From Gammaproteobacteria bacterium (GTDB lineage Bacteria; Pseudomonadota; Gammaproteobacteria; Eutrophobiales; Eutrophobiaceae): DNA of 64,000 nt. The stretch's first letter is position 1. Every line of letters begins with the position of its first letter. The notes below the pieces were generated by a model that did no database searches, was not told where the DNA came from, and saw nothing but the letters and a program-made list of their open reading frames with translations. The position numbers and the translations under genes are program-made. Shown here piece by piece: positions 42,790 through 53,848 of the stretch. Where the stretch lies: NCBI GenBank assembly GCA_012103475.1, contig WLWS01000002.1, positions 682,081 through 746,080 on the forward strand, given 5' to 3'.

Positions 42790-44446
42790 ATGAAAGCCAA
42801 CACAATAAGAATAATTACAAAGCTCAGCCATTCATTTGTCCTCGCCGGTGTATTCATCACGCTGTCTTCCTGTTCGCTGGACTGGGAGTCTAATGTTGAA
42901 TCCGGAAATCGCGAACAAATCCTGCATTACGGCAATGGCGATGAGCCACAGGAAATCGATCCTCATCTGACCACCGGTATCCCGGAATTTAATATACAAC
43001 TGGCCTTGTTCGAAGGTGTGGTTTCAAAGCATCCGAAAGACTTGAGTATTCAGCCGGCTGTTGCCGAATCCTGGGAAATCTCTGAGGACCAACTCACTTA
43101 TACTTTTCATTTTCGGGGAGATGCGCGCTGGTCTAATGGTGAGCCCGTCACTGCACAGGATTTTGTCTATTCATGGGAGCGGGCGCTGCGTCCGGAATTA
43201 GGCAGTTTGTACGCTTATATGTTCACCTACATTGTCAACGCCAATGAATTCTTCAAAGGCGAGATAGACGACTTCGACAAGGTTGGTATCAAAGCGCTGG
43301 ATGAAAGAACATTACAAGTAAGCTTACGTTCACCGACACCCTTCTTTTTACAATTGCTTGATCACCATAGTTATTACCCTGTGCACCCACCCACTATTGA
43401 AAAATTTGGCGGCATGACTAAACGCGGCAGTCAATGGTCAAGGCCTGGTAATTTTGTCGGCAATGGGTCTTTCGTATTAAAAGAGTGGAAACTGAATCGT
43501 ATTCTCACTGTAGAAAAAAGTCCGACCTATTGGGATGCAGACAGAGTTCGTTTGAAAGAGATTCGTTTTTATCCCGTCTCTAATCGTTCTACAGAAGAGC
43601 GCATGTATCGTGCAGGACAATTGCATGTCACAAACAGAGTACCTAATGAAAAAATTGCTCAATACAGAATTGACGATCCAGAGTCTCTGAATATTACACC
43701 TTATCTGGGTACTTATTTTTATCGTTTCAATTCACGAGTAAAACCGCTCGGTGATGCGCGTATTCGTCGTGCTCTGTCCATGTCGATTAATCGTCCGCAG
43801 ATAGTCGAACACGTGACGAAAGGCGGAGAATTGCCCGCCTATACTTTTACACCACCGAATACCAATGGCTTCACATCCAATCACAATTTTGAATACGATA
43901 TATGAAGGTGCAAGAAAACTACTGACAGAGGCGGGCTACCCTGATGGAGCAGGTTTTCCCAAACTGGAAATAATCTATAACACCGATGAATCGCATCGCA
44001 TGGTGGCTATTGCTATTCAGCAAATGTGGAAACAGGCCCTTAATATAGATGTAACTCTGTCCAATCAGGACTGGCAGGTTTATCTTGAAAACGAATCTAG
44101 AGGAAATTATCAGATATCGCGTGCCGCCTGGATTGGCGATTATCTTGATCCGAATAACTTTCTGGACATGTGGTTATCAGATGGAGGTAATAACAGAACC
44201 GGTTGGTCGAATCGCGAATACGATGAGTCAATCGCTGCGGCGGCGGTGGCCATCGAAAAAGAAGATCGCTTTCGATATTTCCAGAGAAATGAACAAATTC
44301 TCATTGAAGAAGCACCGGTAATGCCGATCTATACCTACACGCGAGTGTATTTAATACGCCCCAGTGTAAAGGGCTGGGATGAAAACATCCTCGACCAACA
44401 TCCATATAAATATGTCTATCTCGAAGACGATACAGTCAAAGAATAA
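42790..44446 (+). pseudogene. Oligopeptide ABC transporter substrate-binding lipoprotein with a one-base frameshift
   Basis: Lipoprotein signal 'RIITKLSHSFVLAGVFITLSSCSLD' (lipobox S-S-C), then an OppA/SBP_bac_5 fold: 'LHYGNGDEPQEIDPHLTTGIPE', 'DLSIQPAVAESWEISEDQLTYTFHFRGDARWSNGEPVTAQDFVYSWERAL'. The first ORF ends at 43905 just after 'NHNFEYDI'; the sequence continues in the +1 frame with 'YEGARKLLTEAGYPDGAGFPKLEIIYN', a normal SBP segment. Removing one base near 43898-43901 gives 'FEYDYEGARKLL' and one frame of about 551 codons. The site (GATATATG) is not a homopolymer. The stop overlaps the oppB-like start (TAATG). Confidence 0.87.
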
Positions 44447-45381
44447 TGCTTAAATTTATCCTGAAGCGACTTTTGCAGGCCATCCCTGTTCTCTTGATTG
44501 TGATTACGATAACCTTTGCACTTATTCACGCCGCCCCCGGCGGGCCCTTCTCCGCAGAACGTGCCGTGCCACCTGAGGTTATTGAAGCACTCAATGCACA
44601 GTACAATCTTGATGATCCGGCTTATGTTCAATATTTTATTTATCTGAAGAATATTGTCAGAGGTGATTTCGGGCCTTCTTTTAAATACACCGGTCGCAGC
44701 GTTACTGAGATAATTGCCGCCGGTATGCCAGTCACCTTTGAACTCGGCTTTTACGCGATTATGATCGCACTGACTCTGGGCATCAGCGCCGGTGTAATTG
44801 CTTCCTTGAAACCCAACACCATCCAGGACTATATTCCGATGTCACTGGCCATGACCGGTATCTGTTTACCGACATTTGTACTCGGTCCAATGATGGTTCT
44901 TGTCTTCGCCATCTGGTTAGACTGGTTGCCCGTATCAGGCTGGGGCTATATTCCCGGTGATAAAATTCTGCCGGCGCTGACTCTCGGCTTTGCTTACGCA
45001 GCTTACATTGCCCGCCTGAGTCGCGGTGGCATGCTGGAAATCCTGTCACAGGATTTTATTCGCACCGCTCGCGCCAAGGGTTTGAAGACCGCGACCATTG
45101 TGACCCGACATGCCTTACGTGGCGGCATGCAACCGGTTGTCTCCTTTATGGGGCCTGCCCTTGCCGGTTTATTAAGCGGTTCCTTTGTGGTTGAAACTAT
45201 TTTTCAGATACCGGGTATGGGGCGATATTTTGTGCAGGCAGCCTTTAATCGTGATTACACCCTGATTCTCGGCACCACCGTCTTTTTTGCCTCACTCATT
45301 ATTCTTTTTAATCTTCTCGCCGACATAGTGACCGTCTGGCTTAATCCGCGCTTACGCGATAATAGCAATTCAGGAAATTGA
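44446..45381 (+). CDS. Oligopeptide ABC transporter permease, OppB-like
   Basis: 311 residues, six membrane helices. N-terminal 'MLKFILKRLLQAIPVLLIVITITFALIHAAPGGPF' is the OppB/DppB signature, and the EAA loop 'IRTARAKGLKTATIVTRHALRGGMQPVVSFMGPALAGLLSGSFVVETIFQIPGMGRYF' contacts the ATPases. It overlaps the binding-protein stop by one base, so expression depends on ribosomes reaching that point; a broken upstream frame could reduce it. Confidence 0.94.
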   Translation: MLKFILKRLLQAIPVLLIVITITFALIHAAPGGPFSAERAVPPEVIEALNAQYNLDDPAYVQYFIYLKNIVRGDFGPSFKYTGRSVTEIIAAGMPVTFELGFYAIMIALTLGISAGVIASLKPNTIQDYIPMSLAMTGICLPTFVLGPMMVLVFAIWLDWLPVSGWGYIPGDKILPALTLGFAYAAYIARLSRGGMLEILSQDFIRTARAKGLKTATIVTRHALRGGMQPVVSFMGPALAGLLSGSFVVETIFQIPGMGRYFVQAAFNRDYTLILGTTVFFASLIILFNLLADIVTVWLNPRLRDNSNSGN

Positions 45382-45383
45382 CT

Positions 45384-46283
45384 ATGTCAGGTTCGGAAGA
45401 GCAAGCCACAATAAAGGATCTGGACAGCGTCGAGTCGGGCACTTCTCTCTGGCAGGACGCCTGGAACCGCCTGAAGAAAAACCGTCTGGCAATGTTCGGC
45501 CTCTGTGTGGTTTCCTTCATGATTATCATCGCTTTATTGACGCCCTGGATTGCGCCTTATTCCTATTTTGAGCAAAACCTTGATTTGGGTGCCACGCCGC
45601 CGGATGCTGATCATTGGCTAGGTACCGACACACTGGGTCGGGATTTGCTAACCCGCATAATGTATGGCAGCCGGATTTCGCTAATGGTGGGTTTTCTGGC
45701 TACCGCAGTCGCGCTTACCATCGGTGTGCTCTGGGGTACAGTATCTGGGTTCTTCGGCGGCCGGGTTGATGCTTTCATGATGCGCACCGTCGACATCCTC
45801 TATGCCCTGCCCTTCACTATTTTCATTATTTTATTAATGGTCGTCTTCGGTCGAAATATTCTCTTACTGTTCATGGCAATAGGCGCGGTTGAATGGCTGA
45901 CTATGGCCAGAATTGTTCGCGGTCAGGTTCTCAGTATCCGTCAGCAGGAATACATTGACGCAGCCATAACCATGGGACTTCCTAAAGCGCAGATTATGTG
46001 GCGACATGTGATTCCCAATACTCTGGGCACTATCATTATTTATGCCACTCTGACAATTCCAAATGTCATATTACTGGAATCGTTTCTCAGCTTTCTGGGG
46101 CTGGGCGTGCAGCCTCCGCAAAGTTCCTGGGGCCTGTTGATTTCATATGGTGTCGAGACCATGGAAGAATATCCATGGTTGTTGTTTTTTCCTGCACTGG
46201 TACTTTCCCTGACACTTTTTTCCCTGAACTTCCTTGGTGATGGCCTGCGTGATGCGCTGGATCCAAAGGCATCCAGAGATTAA
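45384..46283 (+). CDS. Oligopeptide ABC transporter permease, OppC-like
   Basis: 299 residues from ATG 45384 (AGGA upstream); the track start is a TTG two codons earlier. OppC features: N-terminal cytoplasmic stretch, 'LWQDAWNRLKKNRLAMFGLCVVSFMIIIALLTPWIAPYSY', 'HWLGTDTLGRDLLTRIMYGSRISLMVGF' and EAA loop 'YIDAAITMGLPKAQIMWRHVIPNTLGTIIIYATLTIPNVILLESFLSFLGLGVQPPQ'. It pairs with the OppB-like subunit. Confidence 0.94.
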   Translation: MSGSEEQATIKDLDSVESGTSLWQDAWNRLKKNRLAMFGLCVVSFMIIIALLTPWIAPYSYFEQNLDLGATPPDADHWLGTDTLGRDLLTRIMYGSRISLMVGFLATAVALTIGVLWGTVSGFFGGRVDAFMMRTVDILYALPFTIFIILLMVVFGRNILLLFMAIGAVEWLTMARIVRGQVLSIRQQEYIDAAITMGLPKAQIMWRHVIPNTLGTIIIYATLTIPNVILLESFLSFLGLGVQPPQSSWGLLISYGVETMEEYPWLLFFPALVLSLTLFSLNFLGDGLRDALDPKASRD

Positions 46284-46293
46284 TTAATAGACT

Positions 46294-47955
46294 ATGTCAC
46301 TACTAAGCGTCAAAGATTTGCATATTCACTTTCACACCCGCAATGGTCTTGTGAAAGCCGTTAATGGTGTGAACTTTGAGCTGAATAAGGGCGAAACGCT
46401 GGGAATCGTCGGTGAGTCCGGTTCCGGAAAAACCGTGTGCTGCTATTCTCTGCTTGGTCTGCTGCCCTCACCACCAGCTCGTATCGAGTCCGGTAGCGCC
46501 AGTTTTGAAGGTAAAGATTTATTGCATATGCCTGAGGAGGAACTGCGCGATATTCGTGGTAACCGCATAGCCATGATTTTTCAGGATCCGATGACTTCGC
46601 TGAATCCCTATATGAAACTGGGTGCCCAGCTGATTGAACCGCTAACCATACACAGCGATATTTCAAAGGATGAAGCCAGGAAACGGGCCATAGCCGCGAT
46701 GCAGGAAGTGGGTATTCCTGAACCGGAACGTCGTATCGACTGTTATCCGCATGAGTTTTCAGGTGGCATGAGACAACGCGTGATGATTGCGATGGCACTG
46801 GTTACTGAACCGGACATTCTTATTGCTGATGAACCTACCACTGCCCTTGATGTTACCGTGCAGGCGCAGATTCTCGATTTGATTAAAAAACTGCAGGACA
46901 AACATGACATCGCGGTAATTTTCATCAGTCATGATCTGGGAGTGATTGCCGGTTGCGCTGACAAGATTATTGTCATGCATCAGGGAGATATTGTTGAAAG
47001 TGGTACAACGGATGAAATTTTCTATAAAACCAGTCACGACTACACCAAAAAATTACTGAACGCGATTCCAACATCAGGCAAACCTGCAGCAGCAAGCCTC
47101 GATACGAACAAAGGTCAGGAGCCATTTTTTTCCATCGACCAACTACAGACAAATTACGACATTCGTGATGGCAGTTTTTTTGGCAATGGCAAAAAAGAGA
47201 TACATAAAGCCGTAGACAATGTCAGTCTGGAGTTAGTTGAAGGCGAAACGCTTGGCCTGGTGGGAGAATCCGGCTGCGGGAAATCAACGATAGCAAAGTC
47301 GATCATGCGACTGGTTAATATTTCTTCAGGGAAAATCACTTTAGACGGAAAAACCATCAGCTCACTGGAAGGCGAGGAATTAAAACGGGCACGAGGCGAT
47401 TTTCAGATGGTGTTTCAGGACCCTTATGCCTCACTTAACCCGCGCATGACTGTTTATGACTCACTCGCTGAAGCGCTAAACACTCAGAGCAATATTGATA
47501 AGTCTGCCTTGCTTGATCGGGTTGTTAATCTGATGACTGATGTCGGCTTGCCGGCGCAGGCTATCAGAAAATACCCTCACGAATTTTCAGGTGGTCAGCG
47601 CCAACGCATCGCCATCGCCAGAGCCCTCGCCTTACAACCACGCTTACTCATTGCAGATGAACCCGTATCCGCACTGGACGTCACCATTCAGGCGCAGATT
47701 CTTGATTTGTTATTGAAGCTGATTCAGAAGTACCGGATTACAATGATTTTTATATCGCATGACTTATCTGTCGTGCGCTACCTTACTGACCGGACAGCGG
47801 TGATGTATCAGGGTAAGATTGTTGAATATGGTGAAACCGAAGAGATTTTTAACAAGCCAAAGCACAAGTATACTCAGGCGCTGCTCTCCGCAATTCCAAT
47901 TGCTGATCCAGATAAGGAACGTTCCAGAGAGCGTATTATATTTAGTCCCGAGTAG
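46294..47955 (+). CDS. Fused oligopeptide ABC transporter ATPase (OppD-OppF in one chain)
   Basis: 553 residues with two complete ATPase domains, as in YejF. Domain 1: Walker A 'GESGSGKT', signature '[15 protein letters not shown]', Walker B '[12 protein letters not shown]', '[10 protein letters not shown]'. Domain 2 (from about 280): Walker A 'GESGCGKST', '[15 protein letters not shown]', '[12 protein letters not shown]', '[11 protein letters not shown]'. C-terminal '[13 protein letters not shown]' is the Opp/Dpp extension that often binds an Fe-S cluster in related proteins, but no cysteine cluster is seen here. It completes the Opp operon. Confidence 0.95.
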   Translation: MSLLSVKDLHIHFHTRNGLVKAVNGVNFELNKGETLGIVGESGSGKTVCCYSLLGLLPSPPARIESGSASFEGKDLLHMPEEELRDIRGNRIAMIFQDPMTSLNPYMKLGAQLIEPLTIHSDISKDEARKRAIAAMQEVGIPEPERRIDCYPHEFSGGMRQRVMIAMALVTEPDILIADEPTTALDVTVQAQILDLIKKLQDKHDIAVIFISHDLGVIAGCADKIIVMHQGDIVESGTTDEIFYKTSHDYTKKLLNAIPTSGKPAAASLDTNKGQEPFFSIDQLQTNYDIRDGSFFGNGKKEIHKAVDNVSLELVEGETLGLVGESGCGKSTIAKSIMRLVNISSGKITLDGKTISSLEGEELKRARGDFQMVFQDPYASLNPRMTVYDSLAEALNTQSNIDKSALLDRVVNLMTDVGLPAQAIRKYPHEFSGGQRQRIAIARALALQPRLLIADEPVSALDVTIQAQILDLLLKLIQKYRITMIFISHDLSVVRYLTDRTAVMYQGKIVEYGETEEIFNKPKHKYTQALLSAIPIADPDKERSRERIIFSPE

Positions 47956-47999
47956 GTATGTTGAGTTTTAAAAACCTGTAAATCAATTATCAGTTCCGT

Positions 48000-49867
48000 A
48001 TGTCATTTGATATTGCCAAAAGTATTCAGTCAGCACTTGAACATCATCAAGCCGGACGCTGGCAACAGGCAGAGCAAGGCTATCAGGCAATTATTGATAA
48101 CTATCCACAATACGCGGATGCCTGGCATTTACTCGGTGTGCTTTCCTTACAGCTGGGTCATGCAGAAAAAGCCCTCGAACTTATAGACAAAGCAATCGAG
48201 ATCAGTCCCGATACCAGCGATTTCTATTGCAATTCCGGTGAGGCCTATCTGGCCCTGGGACAACTCGAATCGGCAATAAATCGTTACAAACGGGCTATTG
48301 AGATTAATCCAGACTCAGCCGGTGCACACAATAATCTAGGTAATATGTTCAGACAGTCGGGGCAAACTGAAAGGCCTACGCCTCATATAAAAAAGCCGTA
48401 GATCTGGCGCCGGACGTTGCCCTTTTTCAGAATAATCTGGGTGTCTCTTTAAAAGATTGCGGTCGTCTGGATGAGGCCACTGAGCATTTCGGTATTGCTA
48501 TCAATTTGTCTCCCGAATATGTCGAATCGTATAACAATCTAGGAAACGTGCTTCAACTACAAAATGCATATCAAGATGCTGTGGAAAACTATCGTAAGGC
48601 TATTAAGATAAATCCCGATTACGCCGAATCACACAGTAATCTGGGAAATGCCTTAAGGCATCTGGGTAATAACGAGGAGGCGATTGCCCACTATAATAAG
48701 GCTATTAATATTAAGCCCGATTTTGCAATGGCTCATTATAATCTGGGTAATGTGCTTGTGCAGCTTGGTCAGAAAGAAGACGCAATAAAAGCCTTTGAAA
48801 CCGCAATCGAATTGAGACACGCTTATGCCGAAGCACACAGGCATTTGTCCATGCTCAAATATGAGAATAGCCAGATTACTGCGATTGACAGAGAATTACT
48901 TCAAACTGATCTGCCTCAATCAGAGAAAATGCATTTTCACTATGCACTTGGCAATATTCATAATGAAAACAAAGACTATGATCAGGCCTTTGAACATTAT
49001 CTACTGGCGAATAATCTGAAACGCAGAACACTTAATTATGATGCGGCCCAGTACACCTCTCATGTAAACACTTTGATAGATGGTTTCACGCCGGATTATT
49101 TCCGGAAAGTAGAAGGCTATGGCTCAGAGTCGATATTACCGGTATTCATTGTGGGCATGCCCCGATCTGGCACCACATTGGTTGAACAAATACTGTCTTC
49201 TCATCCTGAAATAAGCGGAGCGGGTGAATTGACAGACATGCTTAAGATTGAAAAAGCGATTATTTATGAAACACCAAAGGGAATGTCCTATGCAAAATAC
49301 ATGTCGAACTGTGATGCCACCCTGTTTAGAAACTATTCACAGCAATATTTACAGGTACTTGAAAAATATTCGAACAAGGCCTTACGTGTCACCGACAAAG
49401 ATCCTGGTAATTTTCATAGAATAGGACTAATAAAGTCATTATTTCCAAAAGCCAGAATAATTCATTGTCAACGAAATCCTCTGGATACCTGTACGTCTAT
49501 ATTCTTTAATTATTTTATTAAAGGTAATGAGTACACTTTCGATCTAGAGGAGTTGGGTAAGTACTATCTGGATTATCAACGCCTGATGACACACTGGAAC
49601 AAACTGTTTCCTGAAGATATTCTCAATATTCAATACGAAAGTCTGGTTAATCAGCAGCTGGAATATAGCCAGAAAATTATTGCGCACACAGGTCTCCCCT
49701 GGAATGAAAAGTGTCTTGAGTTTCATCTCAATGACCGGGCAGTGAAAACACTCAGCTGTGTGCAGGTGAGACAGCCAATCTATTCTCAATCAATTGATCG
49801 CTGGAAACGCTATGAGAATCACCTTCAACCGCTAATGGAAATTCTGAAAACATCCAGAGATTACTGA
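48000..49867 (+). pseudogene. TPR-sulfotransferase with a one-base frameshift
   Basis: The N-terminal half is a chain of tetratricopeptide repeats ('YAESHSNLGNALRHLGNNEEAIAHYNKAINIKPD' and similar); the C-terminal half is a P-loop sulfotransferase with the PAPS 5'-phosphosulfate loop 'IVGMPRSGTTLVEQILSSHPE' and 3'-phosphate loop 'RIIHCQRNPLDTCTSIFFNYF'. The frame breaks at 48370-48372: GAAAGG read as GAAAAGG restores 'GQTEKAYASYKKAVDLAPDVALFQNNLGV', one frame of about 623 codons. It would move a sulfo group from PAPS to a protein or glycan. Homopolymer length is only three, so this could be a true mutation or a base-call error. Confidence 0.83.
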
Positions 49868-49943
49868 TTTTATAATCCACTTGCTGGACTGGCTAGGCTC
49901 ATGCCAAAATGGTCTTTCAAAACCGAATAGCTGAGAGGAAAAT

Positions 49944-50720
49944 ATGAGCTTGCTCGAAGGTAAACGCGCACTAATAGTCGGAGTAGCCAGTAATCGTTCC
50001 ATTGCATGGGGGATTGCTCAGGCAATGCATCGTGAAGGCGCCGAATTGGCCTTTACCTACCAGAATGACAAGTTAAAGGCCCGTGTCGAGAAATTCGGGG
50101 CTGAGCTCAATTCCGAAATTATCTTGCCCTGCGATGTGGCTGATGACGGAGAAATCCAGAAAGTCTTTGAGCGACTCGATGACTACTGGGATCACTTCGA
50201 TATACTGGTTCACTCAGTCGCTTATGCACCGAAAGAACAGCTCGAAGGGGGCTATCTTGAGAGCGTTACTAGAGAAGGCTTCCTGATGGCACACGATATC
50301 AGCTCTTATAGTTTCACGGCACTTGCTGACGCTGCGCGTCCAATGATGAAAGACACCAACGGTGCCATGCTGACTCTTTCCTATATCGGTGCTGTCAGGG
50401 CGATGCCAAACTACAATGTGATGGGAGTTGCCAAAGCCAGTCTTGAAGCTAATGTACGCTATATGGCATCGAGTCTGGGACCCGAGGGCATTCGCGTCAA
50501 CGCTATTTCTGCAGGCCCCATTCGTACACTCGCCGCCTCCGGGATTAAGGGCTTAAGGGGGTTTTTATCTCATGTGGAAGAAGTTTCACCTTTAAGGCGA
50601 AACGTGACTATCGATGAGGTTGGAAATGCAGCTGCTTTTCTTTGCTCTAATCATGCATCAGCGATAACCGGCGAAGTCACTTACGTCGATTGCGGCTACA
50701 ATTCGGTGGGAGCAACCTGA
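49944..50720 (+). CDS. fabI: Enoyl-[acyl-carrier-protein] reductase (NADH)
   Basis: 258 residues. FabI features: N-terminal '[38 protein letters not shown]', '[19 protein letters not shown]', and the catalytic '[56 protein letters not shown]' with Tyr-x6-Lys. It makes the final reduction in each fatty acid elongation cycle and is the triclosan/isoniazid-type target. AGAGG precedes the ATG. Monocistronic. Confidence 0.96.
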   Translation: MSLLEGKRALIVGVASNRSIAWGIAQAMHREGAELAFTYQNDKLKARVEKFGAELNSEIILPCDVADDGEIQKVFERLDDYWDHFDILVHSVAYAPKEQLEGGYLESVTREGFLMAHDISSYSFTALADAARPMMKDTNGAMLTLSYIGAVRAMPNYNVMGVAKASLEANVRYMASSLGPEGIRVNAISAGPIRTLAASGIKGLRGFLSHVEEVSPLRRNVTIDEVGNAAAFLCSNHASAITGEVTYVDCGYNSVGAT

Positions 50721-50726
50721 GCTCAA

Positions 50727-52031
50727 TTACCTTTTTGCGGCGTTTCCGTTTTTATCAGGATTGAGATCGGCTTCGGGATCCTTGTATGTTTCGATATCCA
50801 GCTCACCTTCCTGACTTGCAACAATAAGAGAGACTGTGGCATCACCCGTTATGTTCACTGCGGTTCGTACCATATCCAGCAAGCGGTCAACACCAATGAT
50901 TAAGGCAATGCCTTCAACAGGTAAACCTACTTGCTGTAATACCATTGCCAAAGTAATCAAACCAACTCCCGGTACTGCGGCAGTACCGACTGAGGCCAAT
51001 GTCGCTGTCAATACTACGGTTAATAAATCCACAGCACTAAGCGGAATACCATAAACCTGAGCGATAAATACAGTCGCCACACCCTGCATTATTGCCGTTC
51101 CGTCCATGTTAATTGTCGCACCCAATGGAACCGTAAACGAAGCGATGGAGTTATGTACGCCAAGTCGCTTTTCTACGGCCCGCAGTGTTATCGGCAAAGT
51201 TGCGCCGGATGATGCTGTAGAGAATGCGAAGGCCCAGATATGACGAAGTTTGGAATACATCTGTTTTGGGTTAAGACCGGTAAAAAACCTGAGCACAAGG
51301 CTGTATACACCCAAAGCATGAAGCAACAATATCATTACAACAGTAAGAAAGTATTTCGCCAGATCCACAATCGCGCCGACGCCCAACTCGGAAAATAATT
51401 TTGTCAGTAGACAAAATACACCGTAAGGAGCAAGTGTTATTAAAACGGCTACCATTTTCATTATAACCTGCTCAAAATCACGAAAAATTGCGGTGACACG
51501 CTGGCCTTCCTCACCGGAACGGGATATTGCATATCCCAGTAATAAAGAGAAGACAATAACCTGTAGCATTTTCCCTTCTGCCATTGCCTTAACTGGATTC
51601 GACGGGAAAATTTCTACCAGTACCTGCTTTAATGGTGGTGCCTGCTGTGCGACAAAATCGGCTTCGCTGATCAGGTTCATACCGACTCCGGGTTGTATCA
51701 GCATTGCCGCCAGCAATGCTGCGCTGATCGCAAGAGCCGTCGTCAACATATAAAGCAATAGAGTTTTAGTTGCGATTATTCCCATCCTCTGATTATCACC
51801 AAGTGCAGTAACACCACAGACCAGTGAGACAAAAACCAGGGGAACCACAAGAAGCTTGAGGGATGCGATAAATATCCTGCCGATGCCGTCCAGCAGACCG
51901 GCAACGAGAAAATCGTATACGTCTGTAGCAAAGGCTTCAGACAGCACCTGTGTGGAGAATAGCAGGTTCAAAACAGAGCCAGCGATAACGCCGAGAACCA
52001 TCGCGAGTAAAATTCGAGCGGTGAGAGACAT
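50727..52031 (-). CDS. Dicarboxylate/amino acid:cation symporter (GltP/DctA family)
   Basis: 434 residues, eight helices plus two re-entrant loops. Signature segments: serine-rich HP1 'AFSTASSGATLPITLRAVEKRLGV', substrate helix 'PLGATINMDGTAIMQGVATVFIAQ' and HP2/TM8 'ASVGTAAVPGVGLITLAMVLQQVGLP...GVDRLLDMVRTAVNITGDA'. The Arg/Asp positions in TM8 ('DRLLDMVRTAVNITGD') suggest acidic substrates, but glutamate versus C4-dicarboxylate cannot be settled. Convergent with fabI, six bases apart. Confidence 0.92.
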   Translation of the reverse strand: MSLTARILLAMVLGVIAGSVLNLLFSTQVLSEAFATDVYDFLVAGLLDGIGRIFIASLKLLVVPLVFVSLVCGVTALGDNQRMGIIATKTLLLYMLTTALAISAALLAAMLIQPGVGMNLISEADFVAQQAPPLKQVLVEIFPSNPVKAMAEGKMLQVIVFSLLLGYAISRSGEEGQRVTAIFRDFEQVIMKMVAVLITLAPYGVFCLLTKLFSELGVGAIVDLAKYFLTVVMILLLHALGVYSLVLRFFTGLNPKQMYSKLRHIWAFAFSTASSGATLPITLRAVEKRLGVHNSIASFTVPLGATINMDGTAIMQGVATVFIAQVYGIPLSAVDLLTVVLTATLASVGTAAVPGVGLITLAMVLQQVGLPVEGIALIIGVDRLLDMVRTAVNITGDATVSLIVASQEGELDIETYKDPEADLNPDKNGNAAKR

Positions 52032-52246
52032 AGTGGATAAAATTAGTTATGAAAGCTGAGTAAGACGATTATAAGCCTCCTGCAGGATTCAAACACTCGA
52101 AGAATTCGCTTAAGGGGATATTACGATAAGGCACTATTTTTCCTTTAATATCAAATTGTTATATTTTTTTTGGTTTTTTTGCATCCAAATTGCCCAGGAC
52201 GAACATCTAAATGGGTAACGTAATTAAATTTTATTGAGGAAAAGCC

Positions 52247-52528
52247 ATGAAAACTTTACCAACACTGCTATTTTGCCTTGTATTATCACTGACTGTGGCA
52301 GGCCAGAGTTATGCCATGCAACAGGTTTCATCACCCCAGAACGGGATAAATCAGGTGCTGCAAATGAAAATCGAGAAAGACCTGACACAATTGCTAAATT
52401 CGAAAAAGGCTTATCGCGGTGTAAAAAAGATAAACACGCCTGTTCGAAAAGAGCCCGCTACGGTTCAGGAAAGTGATGAAATAATCGCACCCGATTGCCT
52501 CTGCGATCTACATACACGTATTATTTAA
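52247..52528 (+). CDS. Small exported protein of unknown function
   Basis: 93 residues. Signal peptide 'MKTLPTLLFCLVLSLTVAGQSYA' and a short basic mature part ending 'PDCLCDLHTRII' with CxC. TTGAGGAAAAGCC gives a good ribosome-binding site. It lies upstream of the DUF6249-like/ECF genes with 50 bases between, so it may belong to that unit. Not recognised. Confidence 0.65.
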   Translation: MKTLPTLLFCLVLSLTVAGQSYAMQQVSSPQNGINQVLQMKIEKDLTQLLNSKKAYRGVKKINTPVRKEPATVQESDEIIAPDCLCDLHTRII

Positions 52529-52578
52529 TCTGAGTTCATTCTAAGCATAACTATTTGGAATATTTTCCGGAGAATAAA

Positions 52579-53283
52579 ATGAAAAACTTTTTATACAGCC
52601 TGCTTCTAAGCAGCATCCTCGTGGCTCCGGTATGGAGCGAAACCGATACTTCTTCTTCAAATACTAAAGATGGTGGCTTGAAAATCGAACTCAGTATGGA
52701 TGATGAAGCCGATACCCGGATAACTGAAAAAGAGTTGGAAACTAAAATAAAAGGAAAAGTGTTTTCAATTATCACTGATATTCTTGAGGCGGCGGGTGAT
52801 GATATTAGTGATGAAGAAAAGGCCGAAATCAAAACCGAGATTAAAGAAGCCATCACAGAAATTAAGGAAGAGGATGAAGGCACCGTTATACGACCAAAAC
52901 TCCATATCGGAGATGATGATGATTCACTTGAGTTTACTGAAGCCGCGCTGGGTGCTCTGGCTATTTTCTTTATATTCGGCACACCTATTATGATAATTGC
53001 TGCGGTTCTTTATGCCAGTTACCGTAAGAAACGACTGATGCATGAAACCATAAATCAATATGTCGCCAGCGGTAAGGACATTCCTCCGGAAGTACTGCAG
53101 GGATTGCAGAAAGAAACCGCACCAAAGAACAACCTGCATCGTGGCCTGATCATGAGCGGTCTCGGACTCGGAATTTTTCTCTGCTTTGTCATTATCGGCG
53201 CTATCCCGGCAGCTGCTCTCGGTCTGATACCTCTGTTCATAGGTCTTGCTCAACTTTTAATCTGGAAACTGGAGAATAAATAA
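52579..53283 (+). CDS. Membrane protein with DUF6249-like C-terminal domain
   Basis: 234 residues from ATG 52579 (CCGGAG upstream); the track start is eight codons too early. Signal peptide 'MKNFLYSLLLSSILVAPVWSE', an acidic helical middle rich in Glu/Asp/Lys (about 25-125), then a hydrophobic helix, a cytoplasmic segment 'YRKKRLMHETINQYVASGKDIPPEVLQGL' and two more helices. The 'KKR..HE.I...V..GKDIP.E' pattern is typical of DUF6249 proteins, which usually sit next to ECF sigma and anti-sigma genes as here. Role unknown; perhaps envelope sensing. 23 bases before the sigma gene. Confidence 0.8.
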   Translation: MKNFLYSLLLSSILVAPVWSETDTSSSNTKDGGLKIELSMDDEADTRITEKELETKIKGKVFSIITDILEAAGDDISDEEKAEIKTEIKEAITEIKEEDEGTVIRPKLHIGDDDDSLEFTEAALGALAIFFIFGTPIMIIAAVLYASYRKKRLMHETINQYVASGKDIPPEVLQGLQKETAPKNNLHRGLIMSGLGLGIFLCFVIIGAIPAAALGLIPLFIGLAQLLIWKLENK

Positions 53284-53306
53284 CACGGCAGAACAGAAAT
53301 ATTTCG

Positions 53307-53846
53307 ATGGAAATTGATGACCAGACCCTGATAGAAAGGGTTCTGGACAAGGGAGATGAACATGCATTTTCCGAACTGGTAAAACGATATCAGTCTCAAT
53401 TACGCTACTCATTGAGACAACTTACCGGCTGGGACGAAGCACTTGCGGACGATCTGGCGCAGGAGACTTTTATAAAAGCGTACAAGTCGCTTAAGCAGTT
53501 CAAAGGCAAGGCAAAATTCTTCACCTGGCTCTATCGCATTGCCTACAACTGTTTTGCTGCCTATTATCGCAGCCACAAAGCCGAATTACAGTTGAACGAC
53601 GAAGATATTCCGGATCCGGGCTTTAACCCGGAACTTGCCAGTGATTTACACAGGGATTTTGCCAGAGCCTTAAAAGCATTTGAACCACAACAGAGAATGG
53701 CGCTACACTTAAGTTTCCAGCGCCAGCTGTCACATAGCGAAATTTCCGAAGTGATGGAAATTCCACTGGGAACCGTGAAAAGCTACATTTCACGGGGACA
53801 GGACAAACTTAAGCAGCAGATGATAAGTTGGCAATCAGGAGTCTAA
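53307..53846 (+). CDS. ECF RNA polymerase sigma factor
   Basis: 179 residues. Region 2: 'FSELVKRYQSQLRYSLRQLTGWDEALADDLAQETFIKAYKSLKQFKGKAKFFTWLYRIAYNCFAAYYRS' and region 4: 'LSFQRQLSHSEISEVMEIPLGTVKSYISRGQDKLKQ' with the helix-turn-helix that reads the -35. No region 1.1 or 3. It would direct transcription of an envelope-related regulon, likely including its own operon. Its partner anti-sigma gene overlaps nothing but starts three bases after the stop. Confidence 0.94.
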   Translation: MEIDDQTLIERVLDKGDEHAFSELVKRYQSQLRYSLRQLTGWDEALADDLAQETFIKAYKSLKQFKGKAKFFTWLYRIAYNCFAAYYRSHKAELQLNDEDIPDPGFNPELASDLHRDFARALKAFEPQQRMALHLSFQRQLSHSEISEVMEIPLGTVKSYISRGQDKLKQQMISWQSGV

Positions 53847-53848
53847 AT

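Noticed and set aside
43895-43905. prfB-like programmed +1 frameshift at TGA in the OppA-like gene
   Set aside because: There is no CUU-type slip codon or internal Shine-Dalgarno before the TGA, and binding proteins are not known to use this.
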